A stretch of DNA of 64,000 nucleotides from Cystobasidium ongulense (GCA_022835595.1 BQUP01000001.1:1364001-1428000); one strand, 5' to 3'; positions 11,241-23,682 are shown, numbered from the stretch's first letter. Notes: generated by a model not told the origin, from the letters alone. Made by a program: numbers and translations.

Positions 11241-13433
11241 ATGAGCACGCCAGCGCGACACGTGGAAGAGAGTAGCTCGCGCAAAGCGCTTCGGTATCCG
11301 TCGGTGGTAGTGGTCAGCGGGGGGTCAGCTGGAAACGAGATCCTCGACGCTTTTGTGGCGCACTTCGACAAGATCAGCTTCATTCTGCCAGTCTCTGACA
11401 ATGGCGGGAGCAGCAGCGAAATCATAAGGTCAGTCTTGTGGGCTGTGTTGCTCGTGTCGCAGTTTGTATTGAATGCATTCAGTATAGGGTCCTAGGCGGA
11501 CCATCTTTGGGTAAGCTTGTCCAGAACACGTGTCGCGATGCCTACCTCAAGCTCCGCATAGATACATTACTCCCTCCAGGCGTGGACTGACACACAGTGC
11601 ACATCATTCAAGGTGATATCAGAAGCAGACTCATCCGTCTTATACCGGAGTCGCCCGATAAAGCAGGCATTAAAGCTCTTTTTTCACACCGCCTGCCGAG
11701 CAAGGAGGAAATTAGTGATATTGCGATAAAGCAAGAATGGTATGCAAGCCTGACGCCGACGTTGATAAATTCACAGCTGAACTACGCTCGAGCAGGCTAG
11801 AAATTGTCGAAGGCAGCCACCCGCTATGGCGCGAGATTCCACCAGACCGCCGCGAGGCGATTCGTGCATTCTTAGGTGCGCTATTCACGTTTACCATATG
11901 ATTCTACTGCTGTAGCCGCTCAAACTGAGTTGCGTGTCTCAAAGTACATTTCGAGCACGCTATTTTGCGGAGAGCTCAACGACGATTCAACTTTCGGTCC
12001 GGCAGCGTTGGCAACTTCTGGTGTGTCACCTTCACACGCGAGCTTTCCAAAGATCCACACTAAAGCTGTGCCCAGGCTGGCCGGCGCACAACTCTTTGTA
12101 CGATCCTTGCAATCTGCAATCTTTCTCTTTTCCTCGGTTGGAGGATTGTCGAGCCAGCATTCCGTGATTCCAGCTATCAATACAAACTCACTCGTGACTA
12201 TCGCAGCCGAGCTGGAAGATGGATCACGTATAGTAGGGCAGAACGAAATCAGTCACCCGTCAAGCCCATCGCCAGCGCATGATATGGCTGTTGGCGGCAG
12301 CTACACTCCAGCTGGTCATCTCTGGCCTGAACGCGAACAAGACGGGGGTGGTCGGAGTGGTGCATATTCAAGACTGGCGAACCAGTCGCAACAGCACCCC
12401 AATCATCCACAGAGCAGTCATAGTATTGACTTACGGCATCTTCTGCTGGAACAAAAAGCAAAGCAGGCTCTCGATGACCGGTCTACAAGAGAATCGTCCC
12501 CGCGGGCACCAGCAGGTGACCTAGATGAAGAGCTTGATTACGACGATAGTCCAGGAGTGATCGCTCGAACATCTTGGGACATTAACAGTCAGCAGGATAT
12601 AGATGAAGGCGAGACTTCGTGGGATCAGCCAAGACGGGAGCCGGGTCCGGGAACAAATTTCCTGTCACCCAGTTCCGCGACTGCTTCAAGAACTCCGCAG
12701 AACATTGTCTTTTCAAAGGGTGACGAAGATACTGGTTATCCTAGCTTACCAAGTCGAATACAGCGTATCATATATCTCAACACGTATGGTCAGGAAACTT
12801 ACCCAGCACCAAGTTCGGCCTTCATGAACAGCTTGTCCACATCGGAAGTCCTGGTATATGCTTGCGGGTAGGCCGGACACTTGTGGTACTTGCTTTAGAA
12901 CATTTCTACTGCTGACATCGCACTTCAGGTCTCTCTATACATCTCTCATCCCTCCCTTGGCCTTATCTGGAGTCGGCAACATGGTAGCAATGTCGCCGAC
13001 ATTGAAGTATAAATTTCTGCTGCTGAATGGCAGCTATGACCGGGAGTCGGATGGCTTGACAGCAGTCGATTTTGTGAGTACAGGCTCTGATCAGCTCGAC
13101 CAAAGGCAGGCTGGCGAATCCTGAGATGCTCTATTACAGGTGCGGGCTATAACGGAACACCTCAACGGTACTTTACGACACAATTTCGTCGCGTCCAGTC
13201 ATTCTCCCCTCTCGAGCTCGCAAATGCTGCCCCCGGCGGGGGATCGGGGTCGCCTTCATAGCCAATTCCTTGCTGAAGATTATGTTACTCATGTACTATA
13301 CTTGGAAAAGGGCAGTATACCTGTCGACCTTGAGCGTTTCAAAGATCTGAACATCATTCCTGTATGTATACCTGGCTCTCGCTTTACCGATGCAGTGTTA
13401 GCCGACGCCATGCAAAATATAATGCAAAAGTAG
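11241..13433 (+). CDS. CofD/YvcK (UPF0052) family protein
   Basis: Member of the 2-phospho-L-lactate transferase CofD / YvcK fold. Exons 11241..11428, 11488..11510, 11613..11739, 11796..11875, 11945..12020, 12076..12867, 12929..13073, 13140..13433 give 574 residues with every junction in phase. Family motifs are VVVVSGGSAGNEILDAF and PVSDNGGSSSEIIRVLGGPSLGDIRSRL at the nucleotide-sugar binding end, WLEIVEGSHPLW, RRAQRRFNFRSGSVGNFWL, GAQLFVRSLQSAIFLFSSV, VIPAINTN, GQNEISHPS and the C-terminal EDYVTHVLYLEKGSIPVDLERF. A disordered insert of about 190 residues (roughly 12280-12760) sits between GQNEISHPS and the next conserved block, longer than in bacteria. Bacterial YvcK acts in cell-wall and carbon control, CofD in F420 synthesis; the fungal substrate is unknown, and fungi are not known to make F420. 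Confidence 0.88.
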
Positions 13434-14056
13434 CAAAATAGTTGTCCAATTAGTCTAGCATTGCTGATATATGGTCATATACCCTTACTGTTTAGCAAGG
13501 ACTTTAAAAAAGGATAAGAGTACTCCAAGTACCGCACTACTTGCCACGGTTGAATGCTTGCAAAAAGCAGCAAAAGATCTACGGCACCTCGGATTCCCAT
13601 GTGGTCCCCCACCATAGTACTGACGAGGCCCTAAGCAGCTTAACTTTGCAGATCGGACGGGATGCAGTGCTTTTTGCTTGGTATGGCCGTAGATGGAAGA
13701 ACTGGGATGGGATGTGTACCTAAAGGTTTGACATAGGTGAGGAGGAATCCAAGTCAGTGGGGTACTAATTAGATCTATCGGCCGTCGGCTTTGCGGTTTT
13801 CGGGCGACTTGACGGGAAAGTTGCCTTTGTTGTTCATAAACGAGACAATCTCAGCTGCAGGAGCAACGAACAAGGCAGTATATACCTCTATGATCACCTC
13901 GTCGGAAATCTGTCGTGACTTCTTTTGACAAATGATTCCCGCATATAGTGATCGCAAGCTGCCAACAGCGGCATGGCTTATCGCAGCAAGGTCGGTTGCT
14001 TCTGCAACGATCCGACTCGACCGATGCGGTAGCTCACAGGCACACGCGGGCCTACC
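13434..14056. other. Gene-poor region upstream of the arrestin gene
   Basis: Contains the CofD-like 3' UTR and the arrestin promoter. A minus-strand frame is open from about 14070 to 13775 and ends IVSFMNNKGNFPVKSPENRK, but it has no ATG near its beginning and no recognisable family, so it is not called as a gene. Confidence 0.4.
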
Positions 14057-17000
14057 ATGGCACCTTCAAACTCGTCCGTACACATCAGGCTGGCTGAGCC
14101 CGTGGTGTGAGTGTCTCTCGGTGCTGCATTATGCCTCAATGCCCGTTATCACGAACCAAAGCTTTGCTTTCCTTTCCACAGCTTCCTGCGCAATCTCGAC
14201 AGCGCAACCGACCGCCAGGAGCGTCGAGCGCAGCGACGGCAGGCTCAGCAGGCAGCAGACGCTCTCCTTAGATCGGGAGACCACTCCTCCCATGCTGCAG
14301 TCACGCAGAATGGAGCAAACTCGCTCTTTGGGGGTCCCGATCAAGGGTATATCCCACCTTCAGGCAGAGGCGGCGCAGGAAGCAGAGACCGGTCGACCAG
14401 CCAGGCCAGAGCTGGAAGCGCGAGTCGTGGAAGGCCATCTACTGGTACCGCAGGAAGCGGAGGCAGCCCGTCTCGCTCCAGCTCGGCGCACCTGCGCTCT
14501 TCTCCTGCAGAAGCAACTGCTGACCTGCGAAGAGGCCGATCACCTGCTCCTCGAAGAGATCTCCAAGAAGCAGCAAATGCACCAGCACAGCCAGAAGCGC
14601 CGCAGCAGCAGCTTCTGACGACGCCTGCAGCTACAGATCCAGTCACCCAGACGGCTCCCCTCCCCTTGGCCGATGTCCCAGTCATTCAGCCAGAAGATAC
14701 AGACATTGGGCTGACACGACCTCCCGCAATAATTCGAGGTGTCATGACCGTACATTTCTCAAAACCAACGAGGGTCAAGAAGATTGGGATACGTTTAAAA
14801 GGTCAAAGCAAGACTGAGTGGCCAGAGGTGCGCTTTTCAGATTCCAAAATTCTTGCTTTCTAATGGGAAAAAACCTAAATCGCCTTCAAACTTGTATCCC
14901 TTAGGGCTTGGGACCTCGTCGCCTGGACACTGCTGAACGCAACAAACTGATAGACGAGACTGTCCTCTTCTTTGATGCTACTTCATCCGCTGCTTCACAG
15001 ACCCGGCGAGCGGCCTCTGTAGGACCAGGAACAGCAACGCGAGGTCGAGACAATTCTGTCACGCCGGAAGCCTTTGCTTCGGGAAGCCGAATCACATTAG
15101 CGTCGGCTGCTGGGCGGTCTGCGTCAATGATGGCCTCGACTAGACCTTCGGGTGTGGTCCAACAAGAGCGATCATCCTCTCAATCCTCCCCTAGACCCAG
15201 TACGTCGGTGGGTCGAGCTCCCTCGATGGACGCTCAGCGAACCATCACCCAGAATAGAGCTCAAAGACCAGACACACATGCAACAACAATATCCCAGCCT
15301 CCTGGACCTCCCGAGTACAGTCCCCTGACAGCCTCTGTTGGGGCCACAACACCGGGCGCTAGTGCGACTATCACAAGTGCTTCGAGATCACCTAGCCGCC
15401 GCCGCACTGCTTCCCCAGTCTCTCATTCGGACTCGCATGTACAGTCTCCAACTTCTGCGACCTCTAGCCAGCAGCCGCGACAACCTCACTCTCCGGTCGA
15501 CCATTCTAAGCCGATCCCGCATGAGCACTATCAGAATCGGAATCGCGCTGCCGAGCTACGTGCTGAAGCCGCAACCATGTCTCCGCCTTCAACCCCTCAG
15601 ACGGAGCGATCCCCTTCAGCCTCACGGGCCTCGAGCCTGTACGACCGAGGCGTGACAACGGCTACTACTGCCGTAGGCGGCTCCACAGACAATAGTCGCC
15701 CACCTTCTGTCGGTTCCTTCACGGGCGGGCAAGAGTTGTATGTCACTTCGTCTCCTCGCTCCCCCCAATCGCATGATACTCCGATAGTTCAGACGCCATT
15801 GAGCATTGACAACCCCCTGGAATCTGTAGAGACGAACGCGAGTGGCTTCAGTGTGTCGAGTTCCTCGGATGTCGAGGCCGTCTCGTCACTCGAAGAGCAG
15901 CGTGGTCGCTCTGCAGTCCCAGTACACCGCGAAAGGGAGCGTGAAAATCTAACCAATCAAACGATCAGTGAAGATGGACCGCCCGAAGCATATCTGGATA
16001 ATTCAAATCGCGCAAGTGTTGGCGCAGTAATTTCATCCGAATCTTCAGCAAGACTTCCTTCGACAAGTGCATCAACACCGCAAAGTGCCGGTACATCTGC
16101 CTCCCGGGCCAGCCCGCCTCAAAACACTTCAGCACCATACAGTAGCTCGACAGGCCCTGGTGCGGCATCGTTACCCAGTACTTCTTCAACATCTTCAGCG
16201 AGACGTTCCTCATCGGTGGCTTCGAACCATACAATGGCTACGCCCAAGTCTACTCGCTTTTCTCTTAGTAGTCTCATCCATCGAGACAAGTCAAGCAGCC
16301 GTACGAGGCGGAGTGCAAGTCCTGACTCACTGCTTCACAGCAAGCAAAACCACTCGACTTCTAGAACCCGAGGCAATGGTTTACAGGTCATAAAGCACGC
16401 GTTGGCAGGCGCTCTTCACGACAAGGATGCACACCTTACCGCAACGCAAGTTACCCATACCCCGATTAGCAGTGATGCAGAAAGCGAAAGTGAAGACGAA
16501 CATAGAAGAGGTCGAGGTCGCTCAGGGTCGCGTAGTACAAAATGGCAGGAATTTAAAGCTGGAAGCTATAATTTCCCCATCTATTTCCCTATACCATTGT
16601 CCCTTCCACCTACCATTCATGCCAATCATGGTCAAGTTACGTACATGCTTAAAGGATTTGTCAATCGCGCAGGTGCGCTGACGACCAATTTGCATACCGT
16701 CACGGAAGTTCACGTCGTCGCGGCACCACACGAAGACGATTTGGAAGCCATGGAGAGTATCATCGTAGAGAGGATGTGGGAAACACAGCTCAACTACAGG
16801 ATCGTTATACATTGCAAGGTGAGCATTTAGAACGCGAACAGGCCATGAAACATTTGCTGAGTGGCCATGTAGAGCGTACCTATTGGCGGACAAATACCAG
16901 TCACCATTCGCTTAAGTCCGCTATCGAAGATGAAGCTCTTCCGCTTAACGGCCGTGCTTGAAGAGGTGAGTCGCTAGTCAAGTTTTTATAGACGGCTTGT

Positions 17001-17820
17001 TCTTACATCCCATGTGCAGAGATTTACCGTCTACGCAAAAGATCGCAAGCTATCTCGTAGCGAGCCAATTCGGCGATTTGACCTCGTCAAAATCCAAAAG
17101 GAAGATAATTCGGCCATGCTTCCTATCATCTCTGATGATCCCGATGCTCTTGCGCATTCTCCGCTTAAAGACTGGATCTCGGACGCCACGACTACAGAAG
17201 GGACGGGTATACAAACGCTTGACCCCAATGGACCGTGGATTTTGAGCAGCAACATTACCGTGCCGGACTGTACTAGTGCATTGCAGTTTTCTACCTCGCA
17301 CAGGAAGGCCAATATCGCCGTCATTCATTCCCTCAAAATCATCATGCGGGTTGAGCGCGGAGACGACGAGTATCTTGATTCCAAGGGCGATCGCAAGAAA
17401 TTCGACATTATAGTCGAAGCTCCAATGCACATTCTGTCCTGCAGGACCGCCGCGGTAAATTCGCTACCGACTTACACGACGGCGCCTTCACCAATTACGA
17501 ATCCATTCGATGCGCGTGGGGAGATTTCAATCGACAGCTCAGCTTTCCACCCGCATGAGCTCTCTGAGTCGGAAAGACATTCGCTACACTATCGTAGTGT
17601 CGGCGGACACTCGCTTGTACCACATCGAGGCCAGCACAAACCTCACAATGGTACGCATTCAACGTCCGCTGAAGTCACCGGTGTTTCAGACTCGCAGCTC
17701 CAGGAAGCCTTGCTGCAGGGAAGCGGCGCAGTCACACCTGGCCCGCCGCCACCTAGTTACGAATACGTCGCAACGCACCCAGACGAAGGCTACAGACCAC
17801 CACTATCGGTCTTGGTGTAG
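14057..17820 (+). CDS. Large alpha-arrestin (ART-like) trafficking adaptor
   Basis: Cytosolic adaptor that recruits ubiquitin ligases to membrane transporters for endocytosis. Exons 14057..14106, 14182..14827, 14905..16818, 16873..16965, 17020..17820 give 1167 residues. The start is set by exon 1, which encodes SVHIRLAEPVV, joined in phase to FLRN, the typical first arrestin strand. Arrestin-N strands include IIRGVMTVHFSKPTRVKKIGIRLKGQSKTEWPEG. Arrestin-C strands include GSYNFPIYFPIPLSLPPT, ANHGQVTYMLKGFVNRAG, LNYRIVIHCK, PIGGQIPVTIRLSPLSKMKL and RLTAVLEERFTVYAKDRK. Two large Ser/Thr/Pro-rich inserts (about residues 25-210 and 260-850) are probably disordered and phosphorylated. Near the end, PGPPPPSYEYV has PPSY, a PPxY motif for WW domains of Rsp5-type ligases, as expected for this family. 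Confidence 0.92.
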
Positions 17821-18142
17821 CAAAGAGTTTAACAAAGAAGGATCGCAAGTTCGGCAATCTGTACAAATGCATTATGTCCCCGCTACTTAATACTTTTATA
17901 AGACAGAGGACTGTGCTATATGGGAAGAACGAGGGAGTTGCTCGCATGGATTGTAAGTAGGTAGAAGCCGTTGTAGTTAGTTACCAGCTATGTTGTCATA
18001 GGAGTACATGTATGCCATCATACCATCCAAGACTTTTGCTCGGTTCGCAAAGTCCTCGTGAATATAGCCTCCAATTGCTGGGGCGGTATACTATGATAAC
18101 ACCTGAACCTTTTCGTCCCTGCAAACTCAATTGGTTCAACAT
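17821..18142. other. Convergent 3' spacer (322 bp)
   Basis: Lies between the 3' ends of the arrestin and EDC3 genes. No gene is seen; the exact end of EDC3 depends on its last splice join. Confidence 0.4.
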
Positions 18143-21080
18143 TCAAATGACGTTCGTGACCTGTAGAGACCGTAAGCACAAAATCTCTGTTATGCTGTGT
18201 TCGAAAGCTCACCCAAATGTCGCCAGAAAAGGGACGTCTGTAGTCCTTCACGCCAGCCCGCTCGATTGCCGACTACGGCCAGAGTTACTCATCAACGAAC
18301 CTAGTCATGGTTCAAGGTATTGCAATTACTACTCACCAGAGGTAGTCCGATGTCGACGAGGTGTACGTCATATGGAGCAGTCGCGGACGGGGCCTTGACC
18401 AGACCGAGGGAGATGACGGCTTTTGGATTGATGCTCCAGATCGCGCCAGCACAAGGATAGCCTGCGCAAGGATAACAGTAATGAGTACATTTATAGCCCC
18501 TTGTACGGCAAAGTAGCTACACACCAGTGTCTGGGTCAGTATTACTGGGTAGATCGATACTCAGTATATGCGTCTTGTCATCGCTGCCTTGCGGAGCGCA
18601 GCTGAGAGTCCAGGAAACGCTCTCCGCTATAGCAGAGTCGTATCGGTTGCGTTTTGCTCCCACTTCATTGTCACTCAGGGCGTCGAGGATTATGTCTGAA
18701 TGGTCCGGTAAATCTGTAAAAGTGGAGATTTAGCAAAGTATAGACGTTGTCATGGCGAGTTCCTTACCTTCGGCCGATCTTGCTACCTTTCCTCCGGCCG
18801 CTGAGAACAACCGGAGCTGGAATTCAAAGGCTGGCGGCAACTGCTGATCTGTTTGAGGAACGAAGGCAGTGCAGTTTGCACCGTGATTGACGAGTAAAGC
18901 TCCCGCACGCAGTCCGAAGCAGCTCTTGGTGCCTGTTGTGCAGAGAATGACGATGCTAGGAACATTTGAAGCAGAGAAAGATTTCCCCGATTTCTTGATC
19001 TCTCCAAAGACGACGGATGCTGTGTATCACCAAGATCAATGAGCCTAGCGTCGAATGACCACGGAACAGGAGACCGCAACGCACCGATACCTCTGGCACC
19101 GTTCTCGATTCGCTGAACCAAGTTGGGCCCACACTCGATGTTGCACAATTGTTGGACCTCTTTCCACGTCTTGTCAGAGACAGCAGGACATCGGACGCCT
19201 TGTGCTGTCAGCAATTGTTTCCTACTAACTGATAAGTGATTTTGCGGGGCTGCAGAAGCCAACATGTCTGATCCTGAACCATTCCGTCCGTTGTTCGCTC
19301 TTAAGCGTTGTGGGCGACCGTCATCGCTATTAGCAGTTTCTCTATCAGTTGTCTCACCATCTCCTTCGCTTGCAGTATCTTTAGGAAGTATGGAAGAAGA
19401 AGCCATCGAGGGGTAGAGATCGTTGAAGTTATCGGCAGCAATTTCCTGCTCCATATCGTCAAGCACGTTCTCGGTGTTTTCTAATACGCGTGTGGAGCCG
19501 TGCCCATCGGTAATAAGTTTCGGTTTGCAGATAGACAAGACACAGAAAAGGCAGCTGTACGTACTCAATTTCGTAGTGAACTTGTTTGGTGACGAAGAAC
19601 GCTTGTTATGCGCTACTAGGCGATGTGAAGGATCGGTTCTATCGAGCTCCTGCACATGAGATTGATAGACATAGCGGGCAAGGATAAGTAGTCTGATCAG
19701 ATGTAGGAATGTCCACGTGTTACTCACCCTAATCTCGTCAAAGACAGCTCGTTTGTCGAACGATGCTAAGCCTCGGCTAAAGTCGAATTCATCATCGAAG
19801 GCGCCTCCATGTCCGTCATGGCTGTCTTCTGTCTCGGTGTCGCCTCTGTTACACAATTTGTATCAGCCTGATCCGAAACAGTGTCCTATTACAAAGCTTA
19901 CGGCTGCAATGTTGTAACATATTGCTGTCTCGGCCGCTGTGAAGGTCCGGATCCCTGGAAGATCGATGAAATCGTAAGCTGTACTACGTGGATTCAATAC
20001 TCAAGAGGTGGTGCCCTACTTTTCTCCTGATGACCGGCGCTTCCGAATTGATTTGACTTTCGTCTGCTTCTGATCCAGCTGTATCATTATTGGCGAAACG
20101 TTTTGCACCAAAGTCTTTCATCTGTTTCTTCTTCATGAGTGCTTTTGCTAATTGACGACTCGACGAGTCGGCTCTTTGCATTGCAGGTGGTGCGGCAGTG
20201 CGTGCTTGATTCGGTAATGAATGAGTCGAGATTTTCCCTATCGTGCTGTTGGAAGCGTGTGAGGAAGGCGCTGGCCGTAGCTGAACAGACAATGCAGGTG
20301 ATGCTTCGCCGGCTTCAAAGTTGCTGTGAGTGGTGCGTGATGACTGCGGGACAGAGCTTTACTAAACCAATTCAGCGGACTTGAGGTGTACTTCCTTACA
20401 GCGTTGGAACCAGGTCCTTGGCTTCTTCCGACCTGTAATATGCCACGATAATGGATGCCCAGTGGCGTCAGTGGAAGAAGGTCTTTGCGAAGACATGCAT
20501 GCAGTCCGACGCACTGATAAGATAGCAGGATCAGCAATCTGAGGCAGCGAATCCTGCAGGGTGGTCGTCGAGATGGGCCCGTTATTTGCCATAGCTTGAC
20601 TTTGCTGTTTTCTGACTACATTCGGTTGTATCGGTGTCTGGAGGCTGCTGCTGGCGATTGCAGGTGATGGCCGCTGCTGCAGCTGCCCGTCGTGGTCTGT
20701 TGCTGTGGACAGCGTGCTCGACAAGGCGGGCAGGACCTGCATGTCCTTGATCTGCGTTCGCTGGACCATGTGCGAGGCCATCTGTGCAGGCTGGTAGCCA
20801 TCTTGATGGAGCAGAGCTGCATGCATGTCGGACGTGCAGACAGCCAATCTTCAGCACGGCACACACAACACCACATATCATTCAGCATACCTGGCTGCAG
20901 CGTGACTGTGCCAGAGGCCACGTCTATCGATGCCAGTGTGCCCTCCACTGCTGTGCTGAACGCCATGGAAGACGTCGTCTGCGATTCAGCTGTCGTTGTT
21001 GCTGCATTTCGTCCAACACGCTCGACTCACCCATTGCTGAGCGACAGTAGCACCGGCAGGCCCACAAAGCGCTGAGCCAT
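18143..21080 (-). CDS. EDC3: EDC3, enhancer of mRNA decapping
   Basis: P-body scaffold that activates the Dcp2 decapping enzyme and binds the Dhh1 helicase. The N-terminal LSm domain comes from exons 21031..21080 (MAQRFVGLPVLLSLSNG), 20892..20956 (VEGTLASIDVASGTVTLQP) and 20515..20816 (QPAQMASHMVQRTQIKDM). Likely next exons are 20400..20432, 20020..20280, 19902..19954 and 19728..19845. The FDF motif is AFDDEFDFSRGLASFDKRAVFDEI, followed by LDRTDPSHRLVAHNKR, the FEK/TFG-type segment. The C-terminal YjeF_N Rossmann domain includes VRCPAVSDKTWKEVQQL, VQRIENGARGIG, SIVILCTTGTKSCFGLRAGALLVNHGA, DHSDIILDALS, HILSIDLPSNTDPDTG and VHLVDIGLPL. About a dozen introns interrupt it. The last junction (to stop at 18143, ending GDIWVTNVI) is the least certain; reading through would extend to 18018. 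The 33-nt exon at 20400 is also tentative. Confidence 0.9.
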
Positions 21081-21521
21081 GCCTGCGCGTTGCTCTTGCT
21101 CGTTCTTGAGCTGCTGAATGAGCTGGACTCTTTACAGGGCGAAGGCAAGAAGCAGTGCATTGCATTGCATCGTCTTTGGAGGCACGTGTTTGTCAGACTG
21201 TTGGACAAGAACAAGCTTCGAGCTTTGGTATGGTATTCTATTTGAACTATTCCAAGCAGGATAATGTATTACGATGTGGGTGTACATAGCTGCAGAAGGC
21301 AGGAAAGAAGGGCTACACGAAGAAGAAAATATAAATTGCTTTGCTAGGCTGAGGTTTGAAAGCTGTAAGCAAGAGAAAGGCAGAGCATGCTCTTCTTAAG
21401 TGTGTTGCTTGTGTATCTTAATATTGTCAATGCGGAAGAGTTGTATATGCAGAAAGGACGCGCAGGGTTGATGATGACAGACTGAAAGGCCTTGCTGACT
21501 TGTCCTCCAAGATTGCACGAC
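21081..21521. other. 441-bp spacer between EDC3 and GID4
   Basis: Both neighbours run leftward; it holds the GID4 3' UTR and the EDC3 promoter. No coding frame or repeat stands out. Confidence 0.4.
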
Positions 21522-23682
21522 TTAGATTACGCTATAGCTTCCGAACCATATCCCGCCTTGCTGACCTTGAGGTGTCAGCGGTGTACCAGATGCATTCGAA
21601 GGGCATCGTGTCCGCGCAACTCCCAGTTGAAGCTTCTGATGCGGGGTCGACAGAGGATCGAAGTAGAATCCAGAAAGGGCGCCAGTTTTCCGATTCAAAC
21701 ATAGGTAGTAGAATCCAGAGATAGTGAGACCGGAGCTTCTTGCATCGCAGTCTATAAAATCTCGTTCTATTTGTGTTGCGCAATAGTAAAGGGGGTGCAA
21801 GGAGAATCACGGAAAAACAGTGTGTCAGAAAAAGACTGAATCTGAACATGCTTTAAAGTATTCTCCCCGCATAGAGAGAGAAGGGACCAGACAAGCGAGA
21901 GAATATATCAGACTCACCCTTCCACCTCATCAAGATATAATCCTGTGGGTTAGGGCGTCTAACAAGACTCTTTGTCTCTTCAGGCCATTTTCCTTCTCTC
22001 GCAATCTTGCAGATTTCCTTCTCTGCCAGAGGACCGTACGAAGCAAAGGCATCCAATTTAGCCCAATAATCCAAATCTGTAGACTTGTCTATTACGTGAT
22101 TTGATGAGAGCCATGGGCCTCCTGTGCAGCTGCTGCTGCTACCTGAAGCATACGATGCAGCCTCCTCATCACCATCTTCGAACATGTCTGAATGTGAGAC
22201 ATCCATAGCTCCTTCGTTGGGTGAATTCCGTGTCCAAAGTCCGTTATTCCGCAGATCGATAATCTCGCCCTCGAAGGAGGTAGTGACGGTATTTGACGAG
22301 TCAAGTCCACTTGCCAGACTAGCAGACGAAGGACCGACACTCGAAGGAGTGGGAGGCATATCGAGTGAATTGGGCACATTCAGTGCAGTCATAATGCCTG
22401 TCACTCTTCCTTCTATATAGTCAACCGAGCTGATCGATACCTGTACTTCCCACTCTTCCGTACTCGATGCTCTAGCTATCGAATCTCCTGATGCGTAGCC
22501 ATAGCTCGGATTGCCAGCTAGCAGATCCTGCATTGATGGATCAATAGCGGATCCTTCTATCGCTGACCATGCACTTTCTGGTTCTAACGCAGGTGCAGCA
22601 GGCAAGGAGGTAGTTGATGGAGCCGTAGGTATCAAAGATGAGAAAGGTGAGCGATTGAGGGAGGCGGTAGCATGTCGGGTGAGAGTCTGAAGCTGATCTA
22701 ACGCAGAATCGAGAAAACGTCTTGACGGGACTCCTGGTTGTGAATTGTAGAGGGGGTCAGGCTCACGTCCAAGATAAGTGTAGTGATGTCCGTTCTGCCG
22801 ATGACGTTCGGGATAGGATGAGTGTGAGTAGGCGTTGACGAAAGTGGTGAAAGATTGGCTGCCAGTAAAGACGACACCAGGTTGAAGGTAGGAGCATTTG
22901 CGAATGTACGATGTGTCTCTCTTTCGCTTGCCTTTCGAAGCGGAGGTGGGAATGGTAGAACTAGAGCTGGACTCGGCGGTGGGAGAAATGCTGCCAGGTA
23001 ATGAGAGAGGATCAGGAGAGCTTCTTCGGCTGCATGTACATCTTCCAGACGGACAGCCTGCTCCACAGCTGTCTTCGCTACTGTTGCTGTCACCGCTGCT
23101 GTTCGCCTCGAGCAGTTGATGGACCGCCGGCAGCCTTCTGATCCTCCTCGGGGGCGAGACAGGCAGAGCGTTGGGACCAGAAGCTAGTCCCTTGCTGGGA
23201 TCATCGTCGTCTTCTACAATGCTATCAGTGTTGATGTTCGAATGCTGACGATCGCCGTTCTCGCTACTGTGGAACGACGCAGGTGCTTGTTGCGGAGGCG
23301 GGAGCAGCGATGGCATCGCAGACACCGCCGAGTCCTCGTTTGCACCATACGAAGCAGACTGCAATGCTCCAGACGTCGAAGATGATGCTCCTGCTGCTGT
23401 AGTGCGCGGGAGAAGCATGGCGGGGGACTCGCCCACTCGCGGTCGTTCGACCAGTTGCGTGCGAGTGGTGCTGAAGCTCCAGTAGGGCGGGACAGTTGAC
23501 GGCTCGATGTCCATCGTGTCCTCGCTAGTTCTGCCTTCGCCTATTGTCTGCTCTTCCTCGCGTCTCTCTGCCTCGTCTCCGGCAAAGCCATCGAGACGCT
23601 CCCTCCGCGATAACATCGCCAGTACCAGGTCGTTATCCGCTGAAAAGCCTGGCTGTTCCTGCTGGGGGCTGTATGCGGGCAT
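21522..23682 (-). CDS. GID4: GID4/VID24, substrate receptor of the GID/CTLH E3 ligase
   Basis: Receptor that binds N-terminal proline degrons and brings gluconeogenic enzymes to the GID ubiquitin ligase. Exons 21918..23682 and 21522..21766 give 669 residues. The beta-barrel begins near residue 264 with SYLQPGVVFTGSQSFTTF, then EWEVQVSISSVDYIEGRVTGIM, TSFEGEIIDLRNNGLWT, DLDYWAKLDAFASY and, across the intron, YILMRWKERDFIDCDARSSGLTISGFYYLCL. The usual protein is about 300-360 residues; here an N-terminal extension of some 260 disordered residues and an insert in the barrel make it about twice as long. The extension has a short Cys cluster (CGAGCPSGRCTCSRR). ATG at 23682 is the first in frame (the frame upstream begins with GTG). 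The last ~30 residues after FYFDPLSTPHQ do not match the family well, so a further small intron near 21600 is possible. Confidence 0.92.

Noticed and set aside
13932-14618. 228-codon plus-strand frame overlapping the arrestin start
   Set aside because: Arrestin exon 1 (SVHIRLAEPVV) and exon 2 use other frames with family support; this one has none.
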